From: Lachnospiraceae bacterium UBA3632
GTDB lineage: Bacteria; Bacillota; Clostridia; Lachnospirales; Lachnospiraceae
NCBI GenBank assembly: GCA_002373975.1
Contig: DFKZ01000057.1
Span: 1-64,000 of the forward strand
DNA length: 64,000 nucleotides
Reading direction: 5' to 3'
Position 1 is the stretch's first letter. Each line of letters starts with the position of its first letter. Below, one piece after another: positions 1-9,600 of the stretch. The notes below the pieces were generated by a model, which saw only the letters and a program-made list of their open reading frames with translations, was not told the origin of the DNA and did no database searches. A program made the position numbers and the translations under genes.

Positions 1-333
1 AAGGTACTTTATCATCTCCCTTGCTATAGGATACCGCTGAACCTCATCAAATATGATCAGGCTTTTCCTTTCCTTCAGTTCTACCCCATAAACATTCTGG
101 AGCATCATAAAAAGCGTGTTCAGATCATTATTGAACTTCACAAAATAACTTTTTACATCCTCTGAGGTCCGGGCAAAGTCTATCAAAAGAAAGCTCTCAT
201 ACTCATTTTGCGCAAATTCCTTCACAATGGTCGATTTGCCAACCCGTCTGGCACCCTCGATCATTAGTGCCTCGCTTCCTTCGCACTTCTTCCATTCCAG
301 AAGCTTTTCATAAATCTTTCGCTTAAAAATCAA
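1..333 (-). CDS. AAA_14-type ATPase, N-terminal part (runs off the window)
   Basis: This is the N-terminal 111 codons of a P-loop ATPase; the rest lies left of the window. The translation shows a Walker A motif GARRVGKST near residue 25 and a Walker B LIIFDEVQ near residue 95. This layout is typical of the AAA_14 (often DUF4143-linked) ATPases common in Clostridia, whose role is poorly known. The start is TTG, chosen because GGAGG sits 8-9 bases upstream and the nearby ATG opens a frame that stops after three codons. A good promoter lies just upstream, so the gene is transcribed alone. The family call is firm, but the substrate and function are unknown. Confidence 0.75.
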   Translation of the reverse strand, partial: MIFKRKIYEKLLEWKKCEGSEALMIEGARRVGKSTIVKEFAQNEYESFLLIDFARTSEDVKSYFVKFNNDLNTLFMMLQNVYGVELKERKSLIIFDEVQRYPIAREMIKYL

Positions 334-366
334 GGCAGCATCCTCCTTACAGCTGATTTTGCCTTG

Positions 367-395
367 ATTTTATCACTCTTGTCCAAAAAGCGCAA
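367..395 (-). promoter_or_regulatory. Sigma-70-type promoter of the AAA_14 ATPase gene
   Basis: On the minus strand a -35 box TTGCGC (390-395) is followed after exactly 17 bases by a -10 box TAAAAT (367-372). The TTG start with its GGAGG site follows about 35 bases later. The match to the housekeeping consensus and the spacing are good. Confidence 0.55.
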
Positions 396-505
396 CATGA
401 TTTGTTGCTAATCTTTGGCGTATGCGCAGTTTCACGCATGTATAATCGTTGGTCCATGTGCACTATACAGATCTTTTAAATTGCGACCTTTGATTCACCA
501 TATGC

Positions 506-547
506 TCCTCAAATGACGAGATAAAGCAGGTTGAGCAGGGAAAGTGA
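506..547 (+). pseudogene. Remnant of the 3' end of an acetolactate decarboxylase gene
   Basis: These bases read SSNDEIKQVEQGK followed by a stop, and nearly repeat the last codons of the intact decarboxylase gene (6532-6570) in the same orientation; 31 of the last 33 bases are identical. No similarity is seen further upstream, so only the gene's tail survives. It abuts the stop codon of the SNF2 gene. It points to an old duplication or replacement at this place. Confidence 0.6.
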
Positions 548-550
548 ATT

Positions 551-3500
551 TTAGCCAAGCAGCTGCAGCAGATCCTCCCTTGTAAGAGATGTACTGGAAA
601 TATTCTCGCCCGAAAGTATGTCATCTGCAAGTCGTTTTTTCTGTTCCTGCATCTGCAGGATTCTTTCCTCTATCGTGTTCTTCAGGATGATCCTGTAGAC
701 AGTAACGATCTTCGTCTGTCCGATACGGTGAGCTCTGTCGGTCGCCTGGTTCTGCGCGGCCACATTCCACCACGGATCATAATGTATGACCACATCCGCA
801 CCGGTGAGATTAAGCCCCGTTCCTCCCGCTTTAAGCGAAATAAGAAATATCGGTGTATCATCCCCGTTAAACGATCTTACCCTCTCCATTCGTTCTTCTT
901 TTGATGTCTCTCCCGTAATCTTATAATAACTTATATTCTCCTTCTTAAAATCCTCCTCAAGAAGCGAGAGCATGGATGTGAACTGTGAGAAAATCAAGGC
1001 TTTATGACCACTATCTGCCAGACTTTTTACAAGTTCAACACATGCCTCTCTTTTAGCGGACCCCCCTTTATAGTCTTCAAAGCAGAGTCCCGGATCACAG
1101 CATATCTGCCTTATTCTCGTAAGTTCTGCCAATATTTCTATTTTGCTGCGTGCAAACTGCAAATCATCCTGAGAATCGATCTTTGAGCGCATACGCACAA
1201 CCTGCGCATCATATAGCTTTCTCTGATCATCTGACATTCCCGCATATCGGATCTCATCCAGTTTCTCGGGTAGATCCTTAAGTACATCCGACTTTAATCT
1301 TCTCAGGATAAACGGCTGAACCATTTTTCTCAGTTGCTCCACTGCATCCTTATTGTCAAATTTAACAATGGGTATCTCAAGCTTTGATCTGAATTCCGAA
1401 TACGAATATAAAAGACCTGGCATCAGATAATCAAAGATGCTCCACAGCTCGCTCAGTCTGTTCTCAATAGGTGTTCCCGTCAGCGCATAACGGGTCTTTG
1501 CGCTTATAAGCTTTACTGTCTTTGCGGCTTCTGTATTGTGGTTCTTAATGTACTGAGCCTCATCAACGATCTCAAATCTGAACTCTTTTCCGGAATACAG
1601 GTCTATATCTCTTTTCAACAGATCATACGATGTAACAAGTACCGAATAATCACTCCAATTGTTTATCATCTCCCGTCTCTCATCCTGAGAACCGAGCACA
1701 AGCCCGTATCTCACACCCGGAGCAAATCTCGATATCTCTTCACCCCAGTTGTAAACAAGCGAAGCCGGACAGATCACGAGAGATGCCACAGATTGTTTCC
1801 GGCTCTTGCTGTCAGTACTGTTCTCCTCATCACATACTGCCTTTATCACAGATATAATCTGAAGAGTTTTTCCGAGACCCATATCGTCAGCAAGTATTCC
1901 TCCGAATCCGTAATGATCAAGCATACGCAGCCATTTGTGCCCCATCTGCTGATAATTCCGAAGGACGCTCCTTAATTCCCTGGGTATCTCGAAATCTGAA
2001 TTGGCAACGCTTCCAAATTCCCTTATGAGACTTTTAAAATGCTTATCCCTTTCGGTATACACGCTTGAAAGCTGATCAAGCATCCTGTCCAGATAAAGCG
2101 CCCTGTACGCAGGTATATGCATTTTCCCCTTAACAAAATCCTCCGGGGAGACGTTCATGGCATCAAGCGCTTCATTTAAAGCTGCGATATCTCCGCTGTG
2201 GTCGATCTTTATAAAATCTCCGTTGTTCAGCTTAACAAAACTCTGCTTTTTCTTATATCCGTAAAAGATCGCCAGCAGATCTTCCCTGCTCATTTCATCC
2301 GAAGATATCTCAACATCCATGATATTGCTTTCAACAGACACGCCGATGGAGAATTTTATATTCCTCTTAAGCACAAGTCTCTTGAACCGCTCTGTGGAAA
2401 AGACATCACCTTTCTCCATCAGCTCATCAAGTCCGTGATCAAGGAGTCTGAACACCGAATCATCCGTCTTCTCGCAGAAAAACAGCTTACCTTCAGGATC
2501 ATATTCCGGAAAATAATTAAAAAGGATACCTATAACCTCTGATTCCCCGGCAATATCACGCACCTTATCGGGCACAGAGTTCCTGCCATATTTGCTGTCT
2601 ATAAGATCCGAGAGTAAGAAGCTGTTCGCGCCATAATATACATCGGTGCGGCAAGCCACCAGTCCCTCATCCACATCAATGAAAAATGCGAATTCCGCCT
2701 CGGGCGGGATAAAAGCATCTATCTCATCCCTGTCCGGCTCCTCTATTTCAGCGATCCGTCCGAGCTCCGGCAGTATCTTGGCGTAGAATTCTCTGAGGTG
2801 ATGTCTTCCGATCTGAATTCGGATATATCCTCCCTCCTCCTCTGAAAGCAGTGATCTCATAAGATCATCATCCTCGGATATCACTCTTACCAGACAATCA
2901 TCCGCTACATAGTAGGAATACCTGCTGCCGCTGAAGGTTATCGGAGTATTTCCTTCAAGTATTATTCCGCGGAATTCTTTTGTTTTAATATCATTATCCT
3001 TTTTTATCTTAAGCCTGAGAGGGAGTGGTTTCTCACAGAGCTTCAGTATCCCTGCGGATTTGTTCCCGTCCTCTTCGATCTTGCAGTTAACATACATATC
3101 CCTTCCTGCATCAAAGAACTCATCAAGTTCCTCATCGTTAAGATCTATCTCTTTTCCGAGGATATACTCCGGATCATATCCATAGCCTCTTCTTCCGGAA
3201 TAGCTGTACATGCCGGCAATCCTGGTGCTTCTCTTCAGTTCCCTTTGCTTGCTTTCCATGTATTCAAACCACGGCAGGCTCTCTTCACATATCCTCTCAC
3301 GGCTCAGCCTGACGGTTTTATTCTTGCCAAACCTGTATTCTTTCTGCTCAAGCGTGTTATTTACAAATTCGCTTATATCCTTCACCACATACAGCTTGTC
3401 CATACCGGCCTTGAAAGTCACAAACATATCGGAATAGCCGTATACAGGTATCGTGATCACAGGTTCGATATGGATATCCCTCTTTATCTCGTCCTTCTCG

Positions 3501-4510
3501 AGCTTTGTATTTTTGCTGATATGATTGAGTATCCTTAATCCGGATACATTGGTAGAGTCTCCGATATTGTTTTCCCTGAGATATTCTTCCAGTCTGATCA
3601 GACACGCGATGCAGTGTTCACAGGGTTCATTATTCTTATACGAATAATACCCTTGGGGACATCCCCATGTTCTGCAGTTAAGGCTGATAATCTTGTTTCT
3701 TCCGAAACTCACACCGGCAGTCCAGTTGGCATACATTCCTTTGCCTCCAGTACCCTCTGCCTCTGCCATTCCGATCAGCTCCTGAGCCCCTTTCATCTGA
3801 GTCGAATAGCCTGTGCTTACCTCAAATTTTTTTAGGGGATTAGCGAGCAGAGTTCTGGCCTTTTTCTTTGCTTCGGATGAGATCTTCAGATTCTTTGTTA
3901 TCTCTCTGTAATCAAAGTATTGGTAGTCTTCGCCCGATCTGTCACCGCCAAATTCCGGATTATCCTTTCTGAGTCCCCGATTTTCGTTCTGAAGCTTTTT
4001 TAAATCTTCGAGCCCCGTATATATAAGCACTTCCCGACCATATTCATCTGTGATCTTCTGATCTTTTCTGTTCCCTCTTCCGTCGGTTTTCTTCTGTTTT
4101 CCCATCCCGGTTCCGGCACTTTTAGCCAAAGCGGTGCTGTTTTTGGAGCTTCTGTCTTCTTTTGATGAAGGATATACTTCAAAACCCGGCATAGCATCAC
4201 GTTCCTCGCGCGATAAAGCAGACAGGTCTACATTTATATCCTCTTCGGTATAATCCTCATAATAATTAAGTGCAGCCGCCATATGAACACAGGCTTCATT
4301 TCTCATCCCTTTATCGCAGGAACACGTGAGCCCACAGAGTGTGGAATCCATGTCAACATCCACCACGACGGTATAATTGCGATCATCCCTGACCTTGAGG
4401 ATCAGTTCCCCTCCATCAGCCCATTCCGGTTTCTTCACCTTTCCATAATGACACATATCCAAAGCTTTATTTAACGTTTCTTCAGAAAAATATTTTGACC
4501 AGCTTATCAT
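551..4510 (-). CDS. SNF2-family helicase-like ATPase with SWIM zinc finger
   Basis: A 1319-aa protein. An N-terminal SWIM zinc-binding motif (CSC then CVH, about residues 60-80) is followed by a long middle region with a second Cys/His cluster near residues 285-300. The C-terminal third is a complete SNF2 motor: Walker A DDMGLGKT near residue 875, DEAQ box near 982, and motif VI ending DRAHRIGQ near 1262. Proteins of this family use ATP to move along DNA and remodel protein-DNA complexes; bacterial members are linked to transcription or defence, but the exact role is unknown. The ATG start has AAGGAG seven bases upstream. DEAQ replaces the more usual DEAH, which is common in bacterial members. 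There is no evident functional link to the injection system. Confidence 0.85.
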   Translation of the reverse strand: MISWSKYFSEETLNKALDMCHYGKVKKPEWADGGELILKVRDDRNYTVVVDVDMDSTLCGLTCSCDKGMRNEACVHMAAALNYYEDYTEEDINVDLSALSREERDAMPGFEVYPSSKEDRSSKNSTALAKSAGTGMGKQKKTDGRGNRKDQKITDEYGREVLIYTGLEDLKKLQNENRGLRKDNPEFGGDRSGEDYQYFDYREITKNLKISSEAKKKARTLLANPLKKFEVSTGYSTQMKGAQELIGMAEAEGTGGKGMYANWTAGVSFGRNKIISLNCRTWGCPQGYYSYKNNEPCEHCIACLIRLEEYLRENNIGDSTNVSGLRILNHISKNTKLEKDEIKRDIHIEPVITIPVYGYSDMFVTFKAGMDKLYVVKDISEFVNNTLEQKEYRFGKNKTVRLSRERICEESLPWFEYMESKQRELKRSTRIAGMYSYSGRRGYGYDPEYILGKEIDLNDEELDEFFDAGRDMYVNCKIEEDGNKSAGILKLCEKPLPLRLKIKKDNDIKTKEFRGIILEGNTPITFSGSRYSYYVADDCLVRVISEDDDLMRSLLSEEEGGYIRIQIGRHHLREFYAKILPELGRIAEIEEPDRDEIDAFIPPEAEFAFFIDVDEGLVACRTDVYYGANSFLLSDLIDSKYGRNSVPDKVRDIAGESEVIGILFNYFPEYDPEGKLFFCEKTDDSVFRLLDHGLDELMEKGDVFSTERFKRLVLKRNIKFSIGVSVESNIMDVEISSDEMSREDLLAIFYGYKKKQSFVKLNNGDFIKIDHSGDIAALNEALDAMNVSPEDFVKGKMHIPAYRALYLDRMLDQLSSVYTERDKHFKSLIREFGSVANSDFEIPRELRSVLRNYQQMGHKWLRMLDHYGFGGILADDMGLGKTLQIISVIKAVCDEENSTDSKSRKQSVASLVICPASLVYNWGEEISRFAPGVRYGLVLGSQDERREMINNWSDYSVLVTSYDLLKRDIDLYSGKEFRFEIVDEAQYIKNHNTEAAKTVKLISAKTRYALTGTPIENRLSELWSIFDYLMPGLLYSYSEFRSKLEIPIVKFDNKDAVEQLRKMVQPFILRRLKSDVLKDLPEKLDEIRYAGMSDDQRKLYDAQVVRMRSKIDSQDDLQFARSKIEILAELTRIRQICCDPGLCFEDYKGGSAKREACVELVKSLADSGHKALIFSQFTSMLSLLEEDFKKENISYYKITGETSKEERMERVRSFNGDDTPIFLISLKAGGTGLNLTGADVVIHYDPWWNVAAQNQATDRAHRIGQTKIVTVYRIILKNTIEERILQMQEQKKRLADDILSGENISSTSLTREDLLQLLG

Positions 4511-4571
4511 ATATCTGCTCCTTCTGAAATAATCCGGTACTTGTTTTTCCTCTCTGACCGAATCACCAAAT

Positions 4572-4592
4572 AAAAAACTTACAGTTTAAGCA
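4572..4592 (-). terminator. Possible intrinsic terminator after the SGNH gene
   Basis: On the minus strand, about 20 bases after the SGNH stop, a short hairpin (CTTA-AACTG-TAAG, 4578-4590) is followed by TTTTTT. The stem is only 4-5 bp, so the call is weak, but the T tract is in the right place to end the transcript before the SNF2 gene. Confidence 0.4.
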
Positions 4593-4607
4593 TTCTTTTT
4601 TTCGCTA

Positions 4608-5552
4608 TTATCTCCCGAGGAAGGTATTTAAATCCCTGGCCAGCTGCTCGGTGCGAAGCTTTGCTCCCTCGCTGTTAAGATGTACATCCGAATCGTAAAA
4701 GCAGTCATAACCAAACATATAATCCGTAAAGTTGCTTATAACAGGACAGTCCAGCTTCTCCTCCAGCTGCTTTTGAAACTCTTCGTATTCCCATCCGTCC
4801 ACCGTATTAATACCATTTCCTATAGGGAATCCCGCCACAACAAGAGTGGCTCCTCGTTCGGTCAGATACCGGTTCAGTTCGTTGATCCTTTCCACGGACT
4901 CATCACTTATCTTTCCGGGCTCTATGAGATCCGTAAAGGGGTATTCACATTCTCCCCTGTATCTTACGATATCTCCTCTCTCCGATACGGAATCCCTGGA
5001 ATAAACACTGTTGTAGAACCGGTTCCCCTCCCCCGATGCATGCAGCGCAAGGCACCTTTTGAGATATATCGGAAAGGTCTCTGCCATCTTGGGGATATTT
5101 CTCCATCCTATAAGTCCCCACAGGCTCACATGGTCCTCCACAGTGGCCCATGCGGCTATGGGATCATGAAGCTTCTCATCGTCATCATAATCATTGTGAC
5201 AAATAACATAGATATCCCCGGGGACAATATTCATCTTGCACATTTCTTCGTGGAAATAATTTCCTATCTCTGCGTTAAGCCCCATGTTCACAACAGGCAT
5301 CCCCACTTCTTTTTCCAGCAGCTCCGAATCCATTCCGAATGAGAGATTTGAATTGCCGATAAGCACGATCTTGGGTTCTTTGACCTGCCTGAGTCTTCTT
5401 GCCTTGTCGACTATTGAGGCATTATAGGTCCCGGCATACTGCGGAAGGATCAGAAAAATGTATGCTGTGATAAGAGCGCAAAAGATCAGCAGCTTAACAA
5501 TAAACGCTATATTCTTTTTAGAATTGGAAGTAGATAAACTGTGTCTGTTCAT
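4608..5552 (-). CDS. SGNH-fold, membrane-anchored partner of an MBOAT acyltransferase (copy A, complete)
   Basis: A 314-aa protein with one N-terminal membrane helix (about residues 15-37) and an extracellular SGNH/GDSL-like domain. Block I is GNSNLSFG (Ser68) and the C-terminal catalytic block is DSDVHLN near residues 287-293. Such DltD/AlgJ-like proteins act with an MBOAT enzyme to add or move acyl groups on cell-surface polymers. Its natural partner directly upstream survives only as a C-terminal fragment (5518-5623). The complete MBOAT gene lies at 12132-13631 beside a decayed copy of this gene. The two loci share a 309-bp direct repeat. The start codon lies inside the MBOAT remnant, as in the intact copy, suggesting former translational coupling. 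Confidence 0.75.
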   Translation of the reverse strand: MNRHSLSTSNSKKNIAFIVKLLIFCALITAYIFLILPQYAGTYNASIVDKARRLRQVKEPKIVLIGNSNLSFGMDSELLEKEVGMPVVNMGLNAEIGNYFHEEMCKMNIVPGDIYVICHNDYDDDEKLHDPIAAWATVEDHVSLWGLIGWRNIPKMAETFPIYLKRCLALHASGEGNRFYNSVYSRDSVSERGDIVRYRGECEYPFTDLIEPGKISDESVERINELNRYLTERGATLVVAGFPIGNGINTVDGWEYEEFQKQLEEKLDCPVISNFTDYMFGYDCFYDSDVHLNSEGAKLRTEQLARDLNTFLGR

Positions 5553-5623
5553 ATCCTTTTCCGTAAACTCCCCAGTAGATTATGGACAGTGCAATGCAGA
5601 TATATATTATCCAGCGGAGCACT
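5315..5623. repeat. Direct repeat copy A (MBOAT 3' end and SGNH 5' end)
   Basis: This 309-bp block is nearly identical, without gaps, to 11929-12237. It covers the last codons of an MBOAT gene and the first roughly 79 codons of the SGNH gene. Similarity stops sharply at 5623 inside the MBOAT frame; on the low-coordinate side copy B continues after an in-frame deletion into the SGNH 3' end. Confidence 0.85.
5518..5623 (-). pseudogene. MBOAT acyltransferase remnant (C-terminal 34-35 residues)
   Basis: The frame ends in YGKGYEQTQFIYFQF and matches the C-terminus of the intact MBOAT at 12132-13631 with one visible residue change. Upstream of 5623 the similarity is lost. The frame continues to an ATG at 5700 that has no ribosome site, giving a meaningless 60-aa reading frame. 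The front of the gene has therefore been removed. Confidence 0.8.
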
Positions 5624-5838
5624 GACGCCGATAAGCTCTTTGTAGTTCTCATACTCATTATATTATTTACAACAGTTAAAACAATACTATCATTAAACAT
5701 TCAGAATTTCAACGAAACGAGATCCCTGACTGTGGCGATCTTCGTTTCATATATGGTATAATTCCATTTGATAACATCTGTGGATTTGATGCACGAATTG
5801 TCCGTTTGCGTGTATAAAGCGTATAAGAGAGGGAAAAT

Positions 5839-6570
5839 ATGGACGAAAATAATACTAAGATCTATCAGGTATCTACTCTTCAGGCTCTTGCTATGGGATA
5901 TACAAAGCATGTGGTTACTGTTAAAAAATTACTTGAGCATGGAGATACCGGTCTCGGAACCTTTGAAAATGTGGATGGAGAGATGATAGTTGCAGACGGT
6001 CACTGCTACAGGGCGCTTGAAGACGGTCGTGTTACCGAGGCCCCGGATGAGCTTGGCGTCCCCTTTTCATCCGTCACCATGCTGAAGGGGCAAAGAGAAT
6101 TTGAAATAAACGATATTGACAGTATAAGCGATCTGAAGATCCTGCTCAACAACAAGGTGGATGAGGGATTCGGATTAAACAGTATGCATGTGGTAAGGAT
6201 CGACGGGCATTTTTCGAAGCTGTACGCAAGATCGGAGGCAGGATATGAATCCCGTTTTTTGTCTCTTAAAAATATTCTTTCCAAAACCCAGAAGGACTTT
6301 CATTTTGAGGATATAGACGGAACACTGGTATGCATCTATTATCCCGATTTTATGGATGGTATAAATGCTGCCGGGTGGCATTTGCACTTTATTTCCGCAG
6401 ACAGGCAAAAAGGTGGGCATGTGTTTGAATTGGAGCTTAAAACCGCTAAGGCAAGGCTCGACAAGATAAGCCGGATCGAGATCCAGCTTCCCACTGATAT
6501 TGAATTTGATATCTATTCTTTAAAAGAAGCCTCTAACGATGAGATAAAGCAGGTTGAGCAGGGAAAATGA
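5839..6570 (+). CDS. aldC: Alpha-acetolactate decarboxylase
   Basis: A 243-aa cytoplasmic enzyme, the normal family length, converting 2-acetolactate to acetoin and CO2, which diverts excess pyruvate/acetolactate to a neutral product. The N-terminal part YQVSTLQALAMGYTKHV, the segment around GTFENVDGEM, and the zinc site WHLHF...GGHV near residues 186-203 are characteristic. The ATG start has GAGAGGG upstream. It is one of only two plus-strand genes in the window and stands alone, divergent from the SGNH gene and convergent with the 1275-aa gene. A copy of its last codons lies at 506-547. No acetolactate synthase gene is nearby. Confidence 0.92.
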   Translation: MDENNTKIYQVSTLQALAMGYTKHVVTVKKLLEHGDTGLGTFENVDGEMIVADGHCYRALEDGRVTEAPDELGVPFSSVTMLKGQREFEINDIDSISDLKILLNNKVDEGFGLNSMHVVRIDGHFSKLYARSEAGYESRFLSLKNILSKTQKDFHFEDIDGTLVCIYYPDFMDGINAAGWHLHFISADRQKGGHVFELELKTAKARLDKISRIEIQLPTDIEFDIYSLKEASNDEIKQVEQGK

Positions 6571-6584
6571 TCCGGCTTCCCTGC
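6558..6584 (+). terminator. Hairpin over the aldC stop codon
   Basis: An 8-bp perfect inverted repeat (GCAGGGAA and TTCCCTGC) spans the end of the decarboxylase gene and is followed by only three T residues. It lies between two convergent genes and may end the aldC transcript, but the T tract is poor. Confidence 0.35.
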
Positions 6585-6627
6585 TTTAACCTGCACAGGT
6601 ACGTGGTCACGCATTACTCTCTCAGGG

Positions 6628-9600
6628 CTAATCAAGTATCCTGTCTTTCCTTGCTTTGTATACCTCCTCCATATTCATGCCGGGATAGATCATTATATCG
6701 TGCAGCGTTTTCCTGGCTATATTAAGATTATTGAAGAAAGCCTCCGTATTGGAAATAAAAACATCATACGGTTCTGATTCGCCGTCTATCGGTCCCTTCT
6801 CAATAAACTCCTTGCAGAAATCCTCATATTCCTTGTCTTGTAACCCCAGAAGACTGACCACATCCACTTTTTGATGCATGGGCTTCGCCATCAGTTCCAT
6901 CAATTTGATATATACCGAATGGGATTGTAAGAGGAATTCTTTCCTGGCCATAACCTCACGATACTCCTCCTCATTAAAGGCTGTATCCGTGCCCTCATCC
7001 TTCATCAGCGTCTCATAGTGGTCAAACAGTGCAGCTGCATCAAAGCAAAACCTCACCATCATCATGGCATGCTCGTGGGATTTATCCATAATATCCAAAT
7101 AGGAATTGATGTTTAATTCCCTCATATCAAAATCCATGAGAACCTTAAATGCAGACTCAATTTCCTTTGCCATCGCCTGCTTTTGCCCGGATGTCGCTTT
7201 TTCCGGCTTTTCAACGAATGCCTTGGCCCGCTGCAGGCTCTTTTCCTCGGAATCTCCGCACAGATAAGAAAGAGAGCCTACATAAGCGCGGATCTGTCTG
7301 AACTGTTGATTCTTAACATATCCGTTTTTCTCCAGAAGATCGGTACGGCAAACCATATGTTTTTCTTCGTCCGCTATCACCTGCACGGCTTTTTTGCTTT
7401 CCGCAGTAAGCTGATCCGGGGTCTGCTTCGTTCTGGAGCTTTTGATCCGGTCGAGATAGTGACTCTGCTTTTCTTCCCGGTAAACATCCTCTACATCGAC
7501 ATCCCATGTCATTCTCTGCTGCCTTATAATGGCATCAGTGTTTCCCGCTTCCTCATTCTGTTTATTTAACTTCTTTTCCTTTTCGGACAGATCGCGAGTC
7601 GGGAGTTCAAAATTATAGATACTTTGCTGTCCACTGATATATTCGGCAGTCTCAAAGAGAGCATCATGCTGTAACTCGCCATTTTCATCAAGATCCTCAC
7701 CCTCTGCTTCCTTTTCCTTCTTGACCTTTTCAAAGCTTTCCAACATATCATGGGACATGTATGCATCCAGTGAAGTCAGTTCCTTCAGCGAAAAGTAGGA
7801 CAGATAGCCGTGGGATACCGTCTGGCAGATCGCATCAAATTTACCCTGGATCATATTTCCAACATCCTGGGTGACTTTCATATCAATGGTAAACTCCTCT
7901 AAATTTGCATAGCCCATCTCTTTAAACATATCCGGAAGTTCTAACGGACCGTCTAAGGGATCCTCACCACGGGCAATACGCTCCTTATTCTCCTCATCCC
8001 GGATTTCCTGAAGCCCGCTCTTTACAACCTTTGCCAGATCGCTGGCATTTGTACAAAGTACCAGTGTCCTGCACTTACGGTCAAAGTCGTCAAAGAACTT
8101 CGCAAAATCCTTATGGTTATACTCCTTTAAGTCAACGGATTTCATATCCATAAGCATGGCCTTTACATATTCGAGCTTGCCATACCCGGTCTGATGAGCC
8201 ATTCTGGTAAGGCCAATCCTCTCCTCGTTGCTCTTGCCCCACAGGAAGGTTCCATGCAATCTGTCGCTTACGGCATCGATCTTGGTCCCGTTTTCTTCGT
8301 TGAAGGTATTTATCATATCGACGGAATTCTCCTGAAAGAATCTCAGCTCCTTGCGATGGAAGTAATCGTAGACCACCTCGTTGCGCTCATAGGCATCCAT
8401 CTTCTGCTTGAGGAGCTGGGCCGGGATCTTCTCGTCCTCTCCGCTGCGCACCAAAAGACTGTGCATCCTTTTTATGATGTTTTTCCGATTCCTGTACTGC
8501 TTTCTGATAGCCTTCTCGCAGGAAGCTGCAAATGCCTCATTATTACCAAGTGTGGCGGGATACCGGTCTACAGTTCTCCGTTTCACACCCTCTGTAACCT
8601 TTTCCCTTATTTCTTCGGGATCAGCTGAGAGATCGAGCTCACCATTTACCACCAAATGGTTTAGTTTGGCCAGGTAATCCTGCATCTCGAACATGGCAGT
8701 AAATTTAGCCCGTAAGCGTATAAGCCTCTCATCATCGATCTTAATGCCACGGTTTAATCCACGCATAAGCTGATAATGGGCTGCTCTGGACTGCTCAAAG
8801 TAATTCATGTTCTTTTCATAATCCCGGAGCATATCCACATGATTGGAAAAGGTCACCTTTTTAATGTCAAAAGCTTCGAATTCATCAAGCAGCTTTAAAA
8901 GCTTTTTCTCGTCGTATTTCCCGTCACGTTTTTCCAGGTCCATATCGTCGCATTTGATGCGGACATAGGTGTTATCCATGGCAATCCGGCGCATCTGATC
9001 GTTAAACTCCACCCTGCCCTCTTCCGTTTTTGTTTTTTCAAGGATCTCCTGACGTGTCAATACGTCTCTCTTCTCTATCTCTTTTATCTCAAGCCTGTCA
9101 TCATATGCACGCTTTAGCAGACGAAGTTCCCCGTCCGTTTTTACATGCAGATCCAGACCGAGATCAGCATCCGGATTCTCCTTCAGGTAATCATCCACAT
9201 ATCTCCTTAGCGTATCGATCTCGTCAGTAATGCTCTTGATCTTCTTGGGATCGGGATTCGTCTTTTTATACTCTGCACTGAGCTTCTTCTTATACTCAAG
9301 CATATCCTGTGCGTAGTCCATTCCCGCTTCCAGCTCATTTGTCTCATCGGATACATCATAGAGACTCGCACTTTCTTTTTCGGAAAGCTCCCTTATTTTC
9401 CGACTCATAGATGGGGTATAGAAAATATCCTTTGCACTTTTCCCCCGGGATGCGTAGATCTTTTTCAACGCGCTGCCCAGATAGTAACCCGGTCCCCAGC
9501 TCTTTATGCTCATATCCAGCTCTCTTCTGGTATCCTGAACATCATACTTCTTTTCCGCATACCGATAAAGCTTATCCACACCATATGCCATAGCCTTCAG

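Noticed and set aside
4680..5342. A 220-aa plus-strand open frame
   Set aside because: Antisense to the SGNH gene, whose catalytic blocks are clear on the minus strand.
5518..5700. A real 60-aa membrane protein gene
   Set aside because: Its last 34-35 residues are the MBOAT C-terminus, and the rest has no ribosome site or similarity; it is a remnant.
548..6570. Integrative element with attachment repeats at the aldC 3' end
   Set aside because: Direct repeats of the gene end flank 6 kb, but the intact gene is on the wrong side for simple 3'-end integration and no integrase is present; duplication or exchange explains it better.
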